DNA of 64,000 nucleotides from an uncultured Bacteroidales bacterium (GTDB lineage Bacteria; Bacteroidota; Bacteroidia; Bacteroidales; Paludibacteraceae): NCBI GenBank assembly GCA_902782665.1, contig CACZOA010000011.1, positions 20,882-84,881 on the forward strand. The letters are read 5' to 3'. The position numbers and the translations under genes were made by a program. The notes below the pieces were generated by a model. That model worked only from the letters and a program-made list of their open reading frames with translations, ran no database searches and was not told the DNA's origin. Shown here in pieces: positions 35,596 through 45,464 of the stretch. Position 1 is the stretch's first letter. The number at the start of each line of letters is the position of its first letter.

Positions 35596-37365
35596 TTACG
35601 CAATCACAATTCTTCTCACAAAATCACTCTTTTTGAAAGACGGGATTGTTCCAATCACAAATTTATCCGCCTGCATATCGCATACATAATAGATATTGTC
35701 GTTGTACGAGAAGACATCATTACGTATCGCTCCACACAAATCTGGACAAACATTCTCTTTTTCTGCCACTTCCAACGCCACTCGTCCGTCTCGCGACTGA
35801 AGTATATTGACTTTGTAATCCATTGTTGCATAAATTGTTGCAGCAAGCATCGCACGATCCATGGCTGTCGCTTTTTTGCTGTATAGTATCTCTTCCGCAG
35901 AACGGAGTCTGCCAGATGTCAAACTGTTCTCCACTCTTTCAAATGACTCTCTGTCTTGAACAAAATCCAGTATCATCTGCATCCTCTGCACACTCGACAA
36001 TCCTCGTCCGAGAGTTATATCGTCCACAAACCAACAGATCTTTTTTATATGCAATGAATCTTTCTCTTCCTCGACGAAATATTTTGCCACATCAGCAGGA
36101 TCCCCGTCGGAATTCAACAGTTCTGAATTATCATAACCAGCTGTCAATCTCAACATCTTCTCTTTGTCAAACTTCAGGCGGAGCACGCATTTGTTGTTTG
36201 CATTCAACCCTGAAATTGTCCAATCATAACTGTTGATCGCAAACAGATTGGTATTCGGATTCGGCTCGTCAGCACCGTCGTCTACTCTATTATCATCAAT
36301 CTCATTCTGCTTTAGCATCGGAATCAATGGATCGTCTACTTTCCACAAATTATAATTGTATCTGCCATAAGTCTGAACGGTCAGCAAAATGCTAAAGAAC
36401 TCCAGATATTTGTAGTAAATTATAGAAAGAAAGATGCCTACTATCGAAATCACTTCAAAAATTCTTTGGGAAGTTCTCATTCCTGTGCATCTGTTGAGCA
36501 AACGTAGAAATTGTGTGAATTTTGTATTTTTATATGTCGACTCAACATGTATTTCATACAAAATCCACCACATTAATGAGAAAACAAGTGGACTAACGAC
36601 CATAATAAATGGGAAAAGTAAATCCTGATATGGGAAAATCAACACAACAGGAATATAGATGGCTGTAAAGAGCAACAATGCAAGATATACAGTCTCTTTC
36701 TTTTGTGGTTTTTTATGAGTAGCGTGCGAGCCATCTGCCACTGTTTTGTCAAGACGCTTATGTATATCGTCCTGAATAGCAAGGTATCCACACATCAGTT
36801 TACGCATCGGCAGAATCTGGTCAACTTCTTTTTTTAGCCTTCCAAACTCTCTGATTTTATAGAATTTTCTATCAGTCTTAATTTCAGACGCGTCTTCCGA
36901 GTCTTCGCCATCACTTTTTATTAGAGCTTCCTTCTTTACCTGTTTCTCTATAACAGCTTTATAATCATGTCTGGAAAAGAATGCCAAGAACCAATTCTTT
37001 ATCTCCTCAAACGATAGTTTGCCAGCACTCTCATCAACACTTTTCAATCCTACCTGACATCCTTTAAACACCTCGTCGTCTGCCACCCACGATTCTATTG
37101 GTTCAAAGTCTACAATCACATCATCCTCAAACTCTTTTCTGATGTGTATTTCGGCCTTATTATTTTTGATATAAATATGGCCAATCGGATTCACTGTTTC
37201 AGGGAAGAACGAATCATAAATGGCATAGCAATCCTTCTCGCACTGTATTCGACACTTGTCGACCTGAGTTCGAGGCCAAAATTTATACCATATAAAGCAG
37301 CCCAACGCATATAGTAGCGTCGGGATCAGGATTCCACCCAATATCATCAATATTAGATCACTCAT
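35596..37365 (-). CDS. Multi-pass membrane protein of the vWA/tubulin-like operon
   Basis: A 589-residue protein with no recognised family. One helix at the N-terminus (about 4-28, ILMILGGILIPTLLYALG), then a soluble alpha/beta region, a helical hairpin near 225-275 (VYLALLLFTAIYIPVVL and PFIMVVSPLVFSLMWWIL) and another helix near 305-330. A long C-terminal cytoplasmic domain follows (about 340-589) with 'FVDDITLGRGLSSVQRMQMILDFVQ' and 'AMDRAMLAATIYATMDYKVNILQSRDGRVALEV'. The latter resembles a transglutaminase-like or scaffold segment, which is a guess. It overlaps the preceding gene by 4 nt (ATGA), so it is translationally coupled. It is the last gene of the operon. Confidence 0.78.
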   Translation of the reverse strand: MSDLILMILGGILIPTLLYALGCFIWYKFWPRTQVDKCRIQCEKDCYAIYDSFFPETVNPIGHIYIKNNKAEIHIRKEFEDDVIVDFEPIESWVADDEVFKGCQVGLKSVDESAGKLSFEEIKNWFLAFFSRHDYKAVIEKQVKKEALIKSDGEDSEDASEIKTDRKFYKIREFGRLKKEVDQILPMRKLMCGYLAIQDDIHKRLDKTVADGSHATHKKPQKKETVYLALLLFTAIYIPVVLIFPYQDLLFPFIMVVSPLVFSLMWWILYEIHVESTYKNTKFTQFLRLLNRCTGMRTSQRIFEVISIVGIFLSIIYYKYLEFFSILLTVQTYGRYNYNLWKVDDPLIPMLKQNEIDDNRVDDGADEPNPNTNLFAINSYDWTISGLNANNKCVLRLKFDKEKMLRLTAGYDNSELLNSDGDPADVAKYFVEEEKDSLHIKKICWFVDDITLGRGLSSVQRMQMILDFVQDRESFERVENSLTSGRLRSAEEILYSKKATAMDRAMLAATIYATMDYKVNILQSRDGRVALEVAEKENVCPDLCGAIRNDVFSYNDNIYYVCDMQADKFVIGTIPSFKKSDFVRRIVIA

Positions 37366-39884
37366 GCCTTGTATTCATAATTAATTCCTCCAAGTGCATC
37401 CCATGGAGTAAACTCTTCCTCTGTTGAATCTTCTATATATTGGCTAAAAATTTCATCTCTATAAGATGACGGTGCTTCTTGAATCAGATCATCTTCCTCC
37501 TCATAATTACATTTCAATCTCCAATCTATCTGATCCTCAATCTTTTGCCATGTAACAACAAACAGATATGGATCTGTATTATGCTGTTTGCAAACTAATG
37601 GATCAAGCTCATATCTGCGTGCTTCATCCATTTCAAACAATTCATGTCTGGCTTTTGCTGCAAATTCTTTATCTGCGGCACGAAGCAACATTGGCTCCTC
37701 GTCATTCGTAGTGATGAACATGCCATTGATTTCGGCCATTTTGTAAAGCGGACGGAATGTGATGCAGTCGCCATAATCACGATGGAAATCAGCGAAGTCT
37801 TTTGGTACATTCGGCAGATTATCCGTGAAGCATTTCTCTATGCGACGGTGCAACATCTCGTAATCATCTGTCGCTTTTTCTGCTTCATAATCAGCGTCTT
37901 CCTTGCCAAACAAACGGTTTCCTGGAAGTGTCACAATCTCTGATATGAACTTGTCAGCAAACAATTTCTGCAGCATATCCTTGTAATCCTCTTTCGTAAG
38001 TTCTGATAGTTTACGCGTCTTACGATTCAGATAAAGCATCGGTTCAAGCAATTCTGGATTTTTTACCAATGTCTCACCTTCAAACTTTGCCTGGGTGAGA
38101 TGTTGGTTGAACATTGTCTCCTTTACATCAACTGTCCACCAATCTGGTTTTTCCATTGACAATTCACGTTTCGCCTTATCAATAAGCTTCATGACATGTC
38201 GTTTCTGCTGAGAACAGAAATCGTAAAGATCATTGTAAAGATAATCAACCTGGTCCTCATAGTCCTGACGCATATTCCTATTTACCTCAAGCAATGTGTT
38301 CGCAAGCAACATCATCTTTAATTTTTTGATATACTTACAGTTACGAACATATTTACCTATAGAGTAAAACCAAGGCGTCACAGCACCATAGATCATATAA
38401 AAAATATTAATCGCATCATATTCTACATATTTTCGATATTCCGGAAGATAATCTTTAATGAACTGAATAAGCAGTATGATAGTTATCACTACCGTTATAC
38501 TTGTCATTAGTGTGCGCGTGAGCAATCCAAGCAATGGTGGCTCAGAATCAATCACTGCACTTATTTCCTTCACTATATCTGTATTTCTCTGTTCTGAAGA
38601 TCTACCCTCGTCATATTTAAAATCCAGATAAAAATCCTGGATGAACTTTGGACATTTGACAATATCTTCCTTATCCTCTTTTGCTCGCTCCTTATACTTG
38701 CAGATCTCTTCCTGAATAGCGTCATAATACGCAAGTGTCTGAGGCAGAGTGACATCCGGATTGTATGAACTTCCAATAAAATATGAGGCAGACTCACGGA
38801 TTGTGCTTGCGGCACGCTCATAGATTGCTTCACGATTCTTCACCATCGTGTCGACGGATTTGTATCTCAACGAATACGAAATCTGCTGATGTCGTTTCAC
38901 CAGTGTCGACGGAAGATGTTTCAGATATGTCTGGAAATAGTCACGAAGCAGATTGTATCTGTAGAAATCATAGATCGGATGTGGATCAGGATTCTCATAA
39001 AGTTTGTTGAAGACGTCGCACAAATCGCAACCTGACTTTAGTTTTCCACTCACTTTCGCAACATTACGCGCTATCTCATCATCTTCTGCTATGTCATTAT
39101 TAATGAAATCATAATCGAGATCTTTGTCACGCAACATCGCTTTCAATAAATTGCGTCGGATTTCCCAAGCATACATATTATGTTGGGCATTGCCATCATA
39201 GAAGACAGATGCCGCGCCAAGTGAATAGTAGCCATTCTGTGTGGCGAGATCGTTGCCAAACACTGTGGCATCATTATCTCCACAGAAGTATACCGACAAC
39301 ATATATTGGAACAACAAATCTGTCAACTCATTGGTTTGCAATTGACAATAGAATCTGTTCGCAACGTACTGATTCTCCTGATACAACACAACTCTGGCAA
39401 ACTTTTTCTTTGCCATCATAACATTGAGCTGTTCAAGAAACTTCACACATCTGCGTTTGTGCTGCAAGTCGTGAGATTGGTTGATTGACTCCTTCACACA
39501 CAACATTCCCGTCTGCTCTAATCCACGATTTAGATGAGTGGAGAGAATGTCTCCGAATTTTTCATCCAGAATTGTCGGCAACAGATGGAAAATCTGCTGT
39601 GTCAGTTTTTCTTCCGCATTACCGAGAATACAGACCTGAAGATTGATGAACGGAAATCCCTTTTCTAGGAAATAGTTCACCATACGCTGCCCTTCCCTTA
39701 CCGTATAATCAATTGTCGCATCAAAGGAATCTTTGTCTTCTATTCCTCCGACGCATCGACGATTGGCAAGGTTGGTCACACGCCAACAGTGACGCTGCTC
39801 GCGAGAAAGTTTGCGGAGATTTTCCGCCAACCTCTTGCGAACATCTATATCCTCATTAAGATTTATTACCCAAACAGGTGTCAT
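37362..39884 (-). CDS. Large two-helix membrane protein of the vWA/tubulin-like operon
   Basis: An 840-residue protein with no recognised family. A long N-terminal domain (1-450) has Rossmann-like strands (VWVINLNEDID, FINLQVCILGNA, ARVVLYQENQ). Two membrane helices follow at about 455-475 (RTLMTSITVVITIILLIQFI) and 488-508. A C-terminal domain (510-840) has coiled-coil-like helices and ends in an acidic tail. The start codon shares one base with the stop of the tubulin-like gene, and its own end overlaps the next gene by 4 nt. Tight coupling implies fixed stoichiometry with the tubulin-like protein. It may be its membrane anchor, which is inference. Confidence 0.78.
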   Translation of the reverse strand: MTPVWVINLNEDIDVRKRLAENLRKLSREQRHCWRVTNLANRRCVGGIEDKDSFDATIDYTVREGQRMVNYFLEKGFPFINLQVCILGNAEEKLTQQIFHLLPTILDEKFGDILSTHLNRGLEQTGMLCVKESINQSHDLQHKRRCVKFLEQLNVMMAKKKFARVVLYQENQYVANRFYCQLQTNELTDLLFQYMLSVYFCGDNDATVFGNDLATQNGYYSLGAASVFYDGNAQHNMYAWEIRRNLLKAMLRDKDLDYDFINNDIAEDDEIARNVAKVSGKLKSGCDLCDVFNKLYENPDPHPIYDFYRYNLLRDYFQTYLKHLPSTLVKRHQQISYSLRYKSVDTMVKNREAIYERAASTIRESASYFIGSSYNPDVTLPQTLAYYDAIQEEICKYKERAKEDKEDIVKCPKFIQDFYLDFKYDEGRSSEQRNTDIVKEISAVIDSEPPLLGLLTRTLMTSITVVITIILLIQFIKDYLPEYRKYVEYDAINIFYMIYGAVTPWFYSIGKYVRNCKYIKKLKMMLLANTLLEVNRNMRQDYEDQVDYLYNDLYDFCSQQKRHVMKLIDKAKRELSMEKPDWWTVDVKETMFNQHLTQAKFEGETLVKNPELLEPMLYLNRKTRKLSELTKEDYKDMLQKLFADKFISEIVTLPGNRLFGKEDADYEAEKATDDYEMLHRRIEKCFTDNLPNVPKDFADFHRDYGDCITFRPLYKMAEINGMFITTNDEEPMLLRAADKEFAAKARHELFEMDEARRYELDPLVCKQHNTDPYLFVVTWQKIEDQIDWRLKCNYEEEDDLIQEAPSSYRDEIFSQYIEDSTEEEFTPWDALGGINYEYKA

Positions 39885-42800
39885 CAGTCTTTACAAGTGA
39901 AATCCTCGAATGTCTTGAATTTGTCGTTAAGCACACGCAACATCTCTTTCAATGTCTCCATTTCCTGGAAACTTTGTGCAGCTCGTGCATCTCTATATTT
40001 GGCATCAAGAAGTGTCTCAACTTTCTGTTTCGCCTGATTGAAGCCTTGAACCAATATATTGTTATCCAATGCATTGACTGCCTGCATATAACGTTCAATG
40101 AAGTTGTCGTAGTGGTCGCTCAAATAACGTTTTCCAAACTCATTGCTCAACTCTGTATAGAAGAGATTGCAGTAGCATGGAGTGTATTTACGTCCCTTCT
40201 CAGCAATGTTGATCTGGATCTTCTTGTCTCCTTGGATTTCAAGCGACAGGTCTGTAGCCCAAACTACCGAATTGCTTTTCACCTCGAATGGAGTCTGTCC
40301 ATAAACACCCTCCAAATATGATTTGTCTGGAATCACTATGAATTTCTTCATTGTAGACTCGTCATAATTACCAAGAATCATCAATTTAAGCATTGCGATA
40401 GTCGCGTTTGACGCGCCAATTGGCAACAGACTCTTGATTTCATCCACGTCTCCACCTGTTCTTGCAAATGCCTGATGGAAATGGTAGTACTCTTTCTTAT
40501 CACATTTATCGTATTCCGACTTGATATTATGGTAAGTGCGGTAGTACTCGAAATTCATTCCTGTTTTGGCAGTTATGATGTAGAACAACTCAGAGTTGCT
40601 ATGGCCAATAAACTTCTGTGAGCTTGACTCCTGGAAATTAAACACCTTCTTTGCATTGTCTCTGTTGTCTGCCACACAGAAATCTCTCTGCTCAAGCACA
40701 CCGTCCATCTGGCCGATATTGTAAGAGAAGAACAATGTTGGAGAAAGTCGTTTAGTCACCTCATCAAGCTGATCTGTAGTAAGTTCATTGATCAAATCAG
40801 GCAATTTCTTGTCGTACCATCCATTCACAGCTGAATTTCTGCGGCACATCAATCCAAATGCCTTGTATGCGAAGTTCATAATATCGTCGATAGTCTTCTC
40901 CGCGCTACGTTCTGTGTTGATAAAGAACTTAGATTTTAGAGTTGCCTCTCCATTCTCATCCAAAGACTCCACAATATAATTAGCGCTCTTCAAATCAGCC
41001 TCGATCTGGTTCTTCATTGTATGGAAGAAATCTGTCAAAGCCTCTGTTGTAGGCACACGTACATTGCCAGAAACAGCCTCTTTGTCTGGAGTAATCAATT
41101 TCTCATAATACTCAGCAAACAAGTTGTCTCTCTTCCAACCGTCGCCATTAGCGAACTCGCATATATTAGGCAAGTAGACGGAAGTGATATCCTCTTTCTT
41201 TGATCTGAACGTCTCCGCAAGATTCTTGAAGCTCTGTTTTGGTCCTTTCTCGCTCAACAATGCGGTTTTTGCAGCCTCCGACAATGCTCTCAAATGACGT
41301 GCCACGACATCCAAGAAGCCATTTTCACCATAGCAGAACGACTTTATAAGTTCAAATATCTTGTTTTCAATCAGAATCTCACGTTTAAGTTCCAAGCCTC
41401 TCTTGTAGACGCTGTAAACATTGGCGATATCATCAGCATTATTGTTGATATGAACCATCTCAAGGAACGTTCTCTCCTCAGCCTTCTCTCTTGCTGAATC
41501 AAGATCACTCTTCTCTTTGCTGCTTGAAGATTTCTCATATTTAGTGTTCTGACGGTTCAATTCGCTCTTTGTCTGCAAATGCGACGCGAAATCAGCGATG
41601 ATTGAGTCTTGAATCATATCTTTGTCCTTGTCGTAGTGGTTGAACAAAGATGTGCACTCTTCATCCAGTCTCTCTACAGCAGCGATAGTGTTCTGAAGAC
41701 CGATAGCTGTAACCATTTCCTCAACACACGACCAAATCTTTTGTTCAAGTGCCTCTTGAGTGGATTTCTGCAATGCGTCATTATCCTGGTCGTCAATCAC
41801 ATCAGCAAGACTCTGCGTCGTCTTCTTGACCGCTGAATTCATCTTGCCGGCATCAAACTTGTCAACTCGTTTATCGCCCTCGATTACTCCGGCACGAGAT
41901 TCGGAGAAATTAGTCTTGATTGCCTGAGTCATCTGACTGCGGATTTCGCTGAAATAGTTGTTATCTCCGTCAGGATTAAGCACATATGCATTGATAGTGT
42001 CTTTGATAAGATCCTCGACAACCTTATTCAAATCTACTTTATTCGCCTTGTCGTTGACCGACTTTCCCAGGATACAATGTTCAAGCAAATCAGCCTGAAT
42101 ACGGCATTTCATATAGTCGTCAAAATCAGCACTTGGCTTCTTCAACGCTACATATCCCATCGGAAGTAAGAAATTCTTCTCTGTGCCAGGAGCCACTTCT
42201 CCATCACGGGTGTTATCCATGAACGACTCGAAACCTCTTGCTCCAGGACCATCGTGAAGATAACAAAGAAGTTCAGCTGTATTTGAATACATACTGTCAA
42301 GATTACCGAGATTGTTTCCAGCTTCTGTCTGGAAATCAACTGGAATCAACGCTTCAAATGGTCTGTATGGTAGCGATGTATTGATACGTGAATAACGGTC
42401 GTTCAGAGCCAGACGGTGGAACAATGTGGCTGTCTCCGGTTTCTTTGACCATGCCATCTCAGCCTCCAACTCAGACATCACAGCAAAAGCATTGCGTGGA
42501 TACTTCTCGTTGCGTCCATTGTGGTCGATATACCACTGTGGCATATACATTGTAAGGATAACCTTTGGATCGGCCTCGTCGATAGTCGCCTTGTGCATCA
42601 TGTTCACAAAATACAACACATCATTGATGATACCTGAACCAGTACCGCCCAAACTTGAACAAACGACCCAGTAGCATACTGTGTTGTTGTCGGCAGCGTT
42701 ATCCTCTATCTTATTCAAATCCTGGATATTCTTCACCAGTTTCTCACAGAACTGATCGGCAAGACGGGCGAACGCGGTACGTGATTTCAAACGGAATGCT

Positions 42801-43192
42801 CCAGCACCGAATTTTAAGGCACGATTATCCATGTGCATAGCCACTTCGTCATCACAAGCTTCAATTATTCGCTTGTTGATTTGAATCTCTTGAGCCGCTT
42901 TCGCTTTCTGATATATGACGTATGGATTTTGTGTTCCAAGGTTTATAAGCTCGTTCGTGGAAAGCATTTTCACACGTCCGTTCTCATATTTGGTACGGTA
43001 TTTCTCATTAAGGTTGTCAATGTCTCCGGCGTCAGTGTCAATGAACATGAAACGGTAGTTGTCATTCATCACGTCAACCTTGCTACGGTTGCCACTGACA
43101 TTCTGAAGGCTTTCATACACCTTCATCTTGATAAGAGCCACAGTCTTCGATCCTGCGCCTCCACAGCCGATAAAAATATGTTTTCTTGCCAT
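39884..43192 (-). CDS. Tubulin/FtsZ-like protein (Tubulin_2 / FtsZ-like family)
   Basis: A 1102-residue cytoplasmic protein. Its N-terminus fits the nucleotide-binding fold of the FtsZ-tubulin superfamily: a glycine-rich first loop (FIGCGGAGSKTV, about 7-19), an acidic FIDTDAGDIDN strand (about 50-60), and the tubulin signature loop GGTGSG at 182-187 after 'WVVCSSL'. The rest is much longer than FtsZ (about 380) and largely helical, with an acidic middle. Comparative genomics (Makarova and Koonin) has predicted that a widespread FtsZ-like family works with vWA proteins in membrane remodelling. This operon has a vWA gene upstream and two membrane proteins downstream. GTP binding and polymerisation are inferred, not shown. 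Confidence 0.85.
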   Translation of the reverse strand: MARKHIFIGCGGAGSKTVALIKMKVYESLQNVSGNRSKVDVMNDNYRFMFIDTDAGDIDNLNEKYRTKYENGRVKMLSTNELINLGTQNPYVIYQKAKAAQEIQINKRIIEACDDEVAMHMDNRALKFGAGAFRLKSRTAFARLADQFCEKLVKNIQDLNKIEDNAADNNTVCYWVVCSSLGGTGSGIINDVLYFVNMMHKATIDEADPKVILTMYMPQWYIDHNGRNEKYPRNAFAVMSELEAEMAWSKKPETATLFHRLALNDRYSRINTSLPYRPFEALIPVDFQTEAGNNLGNLDSMYSNTAELLCYLHDGPGARGFESFMDNTRDGEVAPGTEKNFLLPMGYVALKKPSADFDDYMKCRIQADLLEHCILGKSVNDKANKVDLNKVVEDLIKDTINAYVLNPDGDNNYFSEIRSQMTQAIKTNFSESRAGVIEGDKRVDKFDAGKMNSAVKKTTQSLADVIDDQDNDALQKSTQEALEQKIWSCVEEMVTAIGLQNTIAAVERLDEECTSLFNHYDKDKDMIQDSIIADFASHLQTKSELNRQNTKYEKSSSSKEKSDLDSAREKAEERTFLEMVHINNNADDIANVYSVYKRGLELKREILIENKIFELIKSFCYGENGFLDVVARHLRALSEAAKTALLSEKGPKQSFKNLAETFRSKKEDITSVYLPNICEFANGDGWKRDNLFAEYYEKLITPDKEAVSGNVRVPTTEALTDFFHTMKNQIEADLKSANYIVESLDENGEATLKSKFFINTERSAEKTIDDIMNFAYKAFGLMCRRNSAVNGWYDKKLPDLINELTTDQLDEVTKRLSPTLFFSYNIGQMDGVLEQRDFCVADNRDNAKKVFNFQESSSQKFIGHSNSELFYIITAKTGMNFEYYRTYHNIKSEYDKCDKKEYYHFHQAFARTGGDVDEIKSLLPIGASNATIAMLKLMILGNYDESTMKKFIVIPDKSYLEGVYGQTPFEVKSNSVVWATDLSLEIQGDKKIQINIAEKGRKYTPCYCNLFYTELSNEFGKRYLSDHYDNFIERYMQAVNALDNNILVQGFNQAKQKVETLLDAKYRDARAAQSFQEMETLKEMLRVLNDKFKTFEDFTCKD

Positions 43193-43258
43193 ATATTATG
43201 TGTATTTTTTTCTATTTTAAATCAATTTAGCATTTAGAATTCAACATTTCTAATTTTA

Positions 43259-44914
43259 TCACACGTTTCCATCAATATCAAGATTGATGTCTTTGCCTCC
43301 ACGTGGATCTCTGATCTGCAATGGTATCGTAGTGGAATATTTTATAGTGGATGAACCGCCTGACGTGTAATCATCACCTCCATTCAGACTATATTCCTGT
43401 GAATTGGTGACAGTCACCTCATATTTTGGCTCGACACTCCAATGCAGAATCGGAATGAACAGTTTTGAAATATATTTTTTCTGTTTGAAGACGACATTGC
43501 ACTCTGCCTTTTCGACGTCAATTGTAAGATTGCTCACATGTCCGTTGATCTCTTCTGTACAGATTTTTTTCGTTCCTTGAGTAAGCGTGTATTCGCCACG
43601 AAGTTTATATTTATCACTACAATTACGCTTTATGCAGAGGATCACACTCAATATGTAGATAATAATAAGTATCCACATGATGCAGTACCATTTGAATGCC
43701 ATCGGATGACAGAATACATTTTCCTGTGGCAACTCGATGCTTGCCTCAATGGTTTGGTTATCCTTACCCATCAGTTTGATCAACTCCGCCTCATACGGCA
43801 CTTTGAAAGAGATGTGTGCCTTCAACCTACCATTAGGCTTCTCAAAATGCGGATTAAAAAAAGCTTCGTCATCACCTCTGATCTGAGCTATATTCACGAA
43901 TGACTCTTCACTTCCGTCGCTACTCATCAAATGAGGCAATTTCAATTCTGGATGATCTTCACACTCATCTTCATCAGCCATCACAAGATGCATTCTGCGG
44001 TCGGTGATGGAAAGAGAGTCGAGTGTAATCGCATCAAACACATCGTTTGAAACCCACGACATAGTCATCGACATGTGTCCGTCAATATCCACGTCGACGG
44101 AATTGATTGTGGCTCCAGCCTCCTGAGTCATTTTACCAATCAAAAACTGTTTGAATTTCTCAAGAGCGATATCATTCTTCATCTGGTCAAACCAACTCTG
44201 CAAAGCCTGTTCGTTTGATACAGGGATTGTCTGAGGCTTAAACATTGAGAATGCGTTCATTATATCATCAGTACTCGTCTCTCCACTACCCATCTTAGGC
44301 AATTCCAAAGCAACAAGTTTGATATTCTTTCCAGCCAACTCCTTCTCTATTCTCGAACGGTAATCGTCAAGATGAAGTTTTTTTGAATGTCCAGCGACGG
44401 GATCATTAAGGAAATCAGTGATAAGGAACACAAACTTAAGGTTATTTCTGCCTGTGCGTGTCAAATCCTTTTCCAGATATTCAAGCATATTAAGTAAATC
44501 CGTATAGGCTGTAAATTTCTTTCGTTCTTCCGCCGACGCTGGTTTATCATACACACGGTCGGCATAATTGACAAGACTCTGTCTCATTGCTGAGTTTACG
44601 ATACCGAAACCGTTTGGCTCATTCTTTGCCTCACCTCCAAACTTGATGACAGATACATAATCACCGTCTTGAACAGAACGGAAAAAACTTTTCAAAGCAG
44701 GAACAACTATTTTCTCATATTTATTCATGGTTCCAGACACATCAATAGCGAAGACGTAATCTGCGTGTTCATTTTTAAGTTCTTCGCCGAATTTTTTCAT
44801 AAGTTCAGGAAAATCATTTGCCAACGCATCGAAAGCACGGTTGTCTTGTGCATAAGACGTTGCAAATCCAAGCATCATCAACAAAAAAGAGATGTATATC
44901 TTAATCAATTTCAT
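43259..44914 (-). CDS. Membrane-anchored von Willebrand A-domain protein
   Basis: A 551-residue protein. Signal peptide 1-22 (ending SYAQ), then a vWA domain (about 50-240) with an intact metal-binding MIDAS DVSGT (Asp58, Ser60, Thr62) in VFAIDVSGTMNKY. A beta-rich region follows, then one membrane helix near 410-428 (WILIIIYILSVILC), a basic stop-transfer stretch, and a cytoplasmic beta-rich tail of about 120 residues. The vWA part should sit in the periplasm and the tail in the cytoplasm, where it could meet the tubulin-like protein encoded 66 nt downstream. It is the first gene of the operon; no clear promoter was found in the 550-nt gap ahead. Confidence 0.88.
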   Translation of the reverse strand: MKLIKIYISFLLMMLGFATSYAQDNRAFDALANDFPELMKKFGEELKNEHADYVFAIDVSGTMNKYEKIVVPALKSFFRSVQDGDYVSVIKFGGEAKNEPNGFGIVNSAMRQSLVNYADRVYDKPASAEERKKFTAYTDLLNMLEYLEKDLTRTGRNNLKFVFLITDFLNDPVAGHSKKLHLDDYRSRIEKELAGKNIKLVALELPKMGSGETSTDDIMNAFSMFKPQTIPVSNEQALQSWFDQMKNDIALEKFKQFLIGKMTQEAGATINSVDVDIDGHMSMTMSWVSNDVFDAITLDSLSITDRRMHLVMADEDECEDHPELKLPHLMSSDGSEESFVNIAQIRGDDEAFFNPHFEKPNGRLKAHISFKVPYEAELIKLMGKDNQTIEASIELPQENVFCHPMAFKWYCIMWILIIIYILSVILCIKRNCSDKYKLRGEYTLTQGTKKICTEEINGHVSNLTIDVEKAECNVVFKQKKYISKLFIPILHWSVEPKYEVTVTNSQEYSLNGGDDYTSGGSSTIKYSTTIPLQIRDPRGGKDINLDIDGNV

Positions 44915-45464
44915 ATAAACTTTGGTCTAAATCTAAAATCCTTTTTGTAATCATCTGTCTATTACAAAACAGAGCATAATACTCTATAAAAATACTATAA
45001 AATAAAATACACCTCACACTGTAAATTATATTTTTTTACACAATTAACTATTTTTAATTTTTACAGATGTTGTGTGGCAGAAAAAAAAGAACAAGAATGG
45101 TATATCGGCATCATATCATGTAGTTACATTAATGTTTTTCCAAACACTACTCTATGCATGTATGTTTGGTTTATACAAACTGATTTTGATTACATATCCA
45201 AAGGGAATGGCTTCAAATGACAAAAAATGAGATGATGACGAGCAAAATAAGTGTTAACCTTAAATAGTTTTATAATCGTTATGTAAACGCTTAAATATGC
45301 AGTGGAATCGGGCGATAAATGACGTCCTTTTCCACCTGTACTTTCTACCGTAACCAACCGGCGTGCATTTAAGAAAATACGACTGAACTATTATAAGATT
45401 GTCTGCACAATCATATATCAAACATCAACAGGCACATTATTCATAATTAATCGCATCCAGTTTT
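44915..45464. other. Gene-free 550-nt gap with a GC-richer structured patch
   Basis: No coding sequence is supported. A patch at about 45291-45374 is visibly GC-richer than its surroundings. CTTAAAT-(AT)-GCA and TGCATTTAAG can pair around an inner GTGG/CCAC helix and a CCG/CGG helix. The rest is AT-rich without a recognisable -7 element for the vWA gene. Confidence 0.35.

Noticed and set aside
35823-36236. 137-codon + strand frame inside the 589-residue membrane protein gene
   Set aside because: Shadow frame with no start signal or recognisable domain.
39878-40321. 147-codon + strand frame over the tubulin-like gene
   Set aside because: Antisense to a long gene with clear superfamily motifs; no independent evidence.
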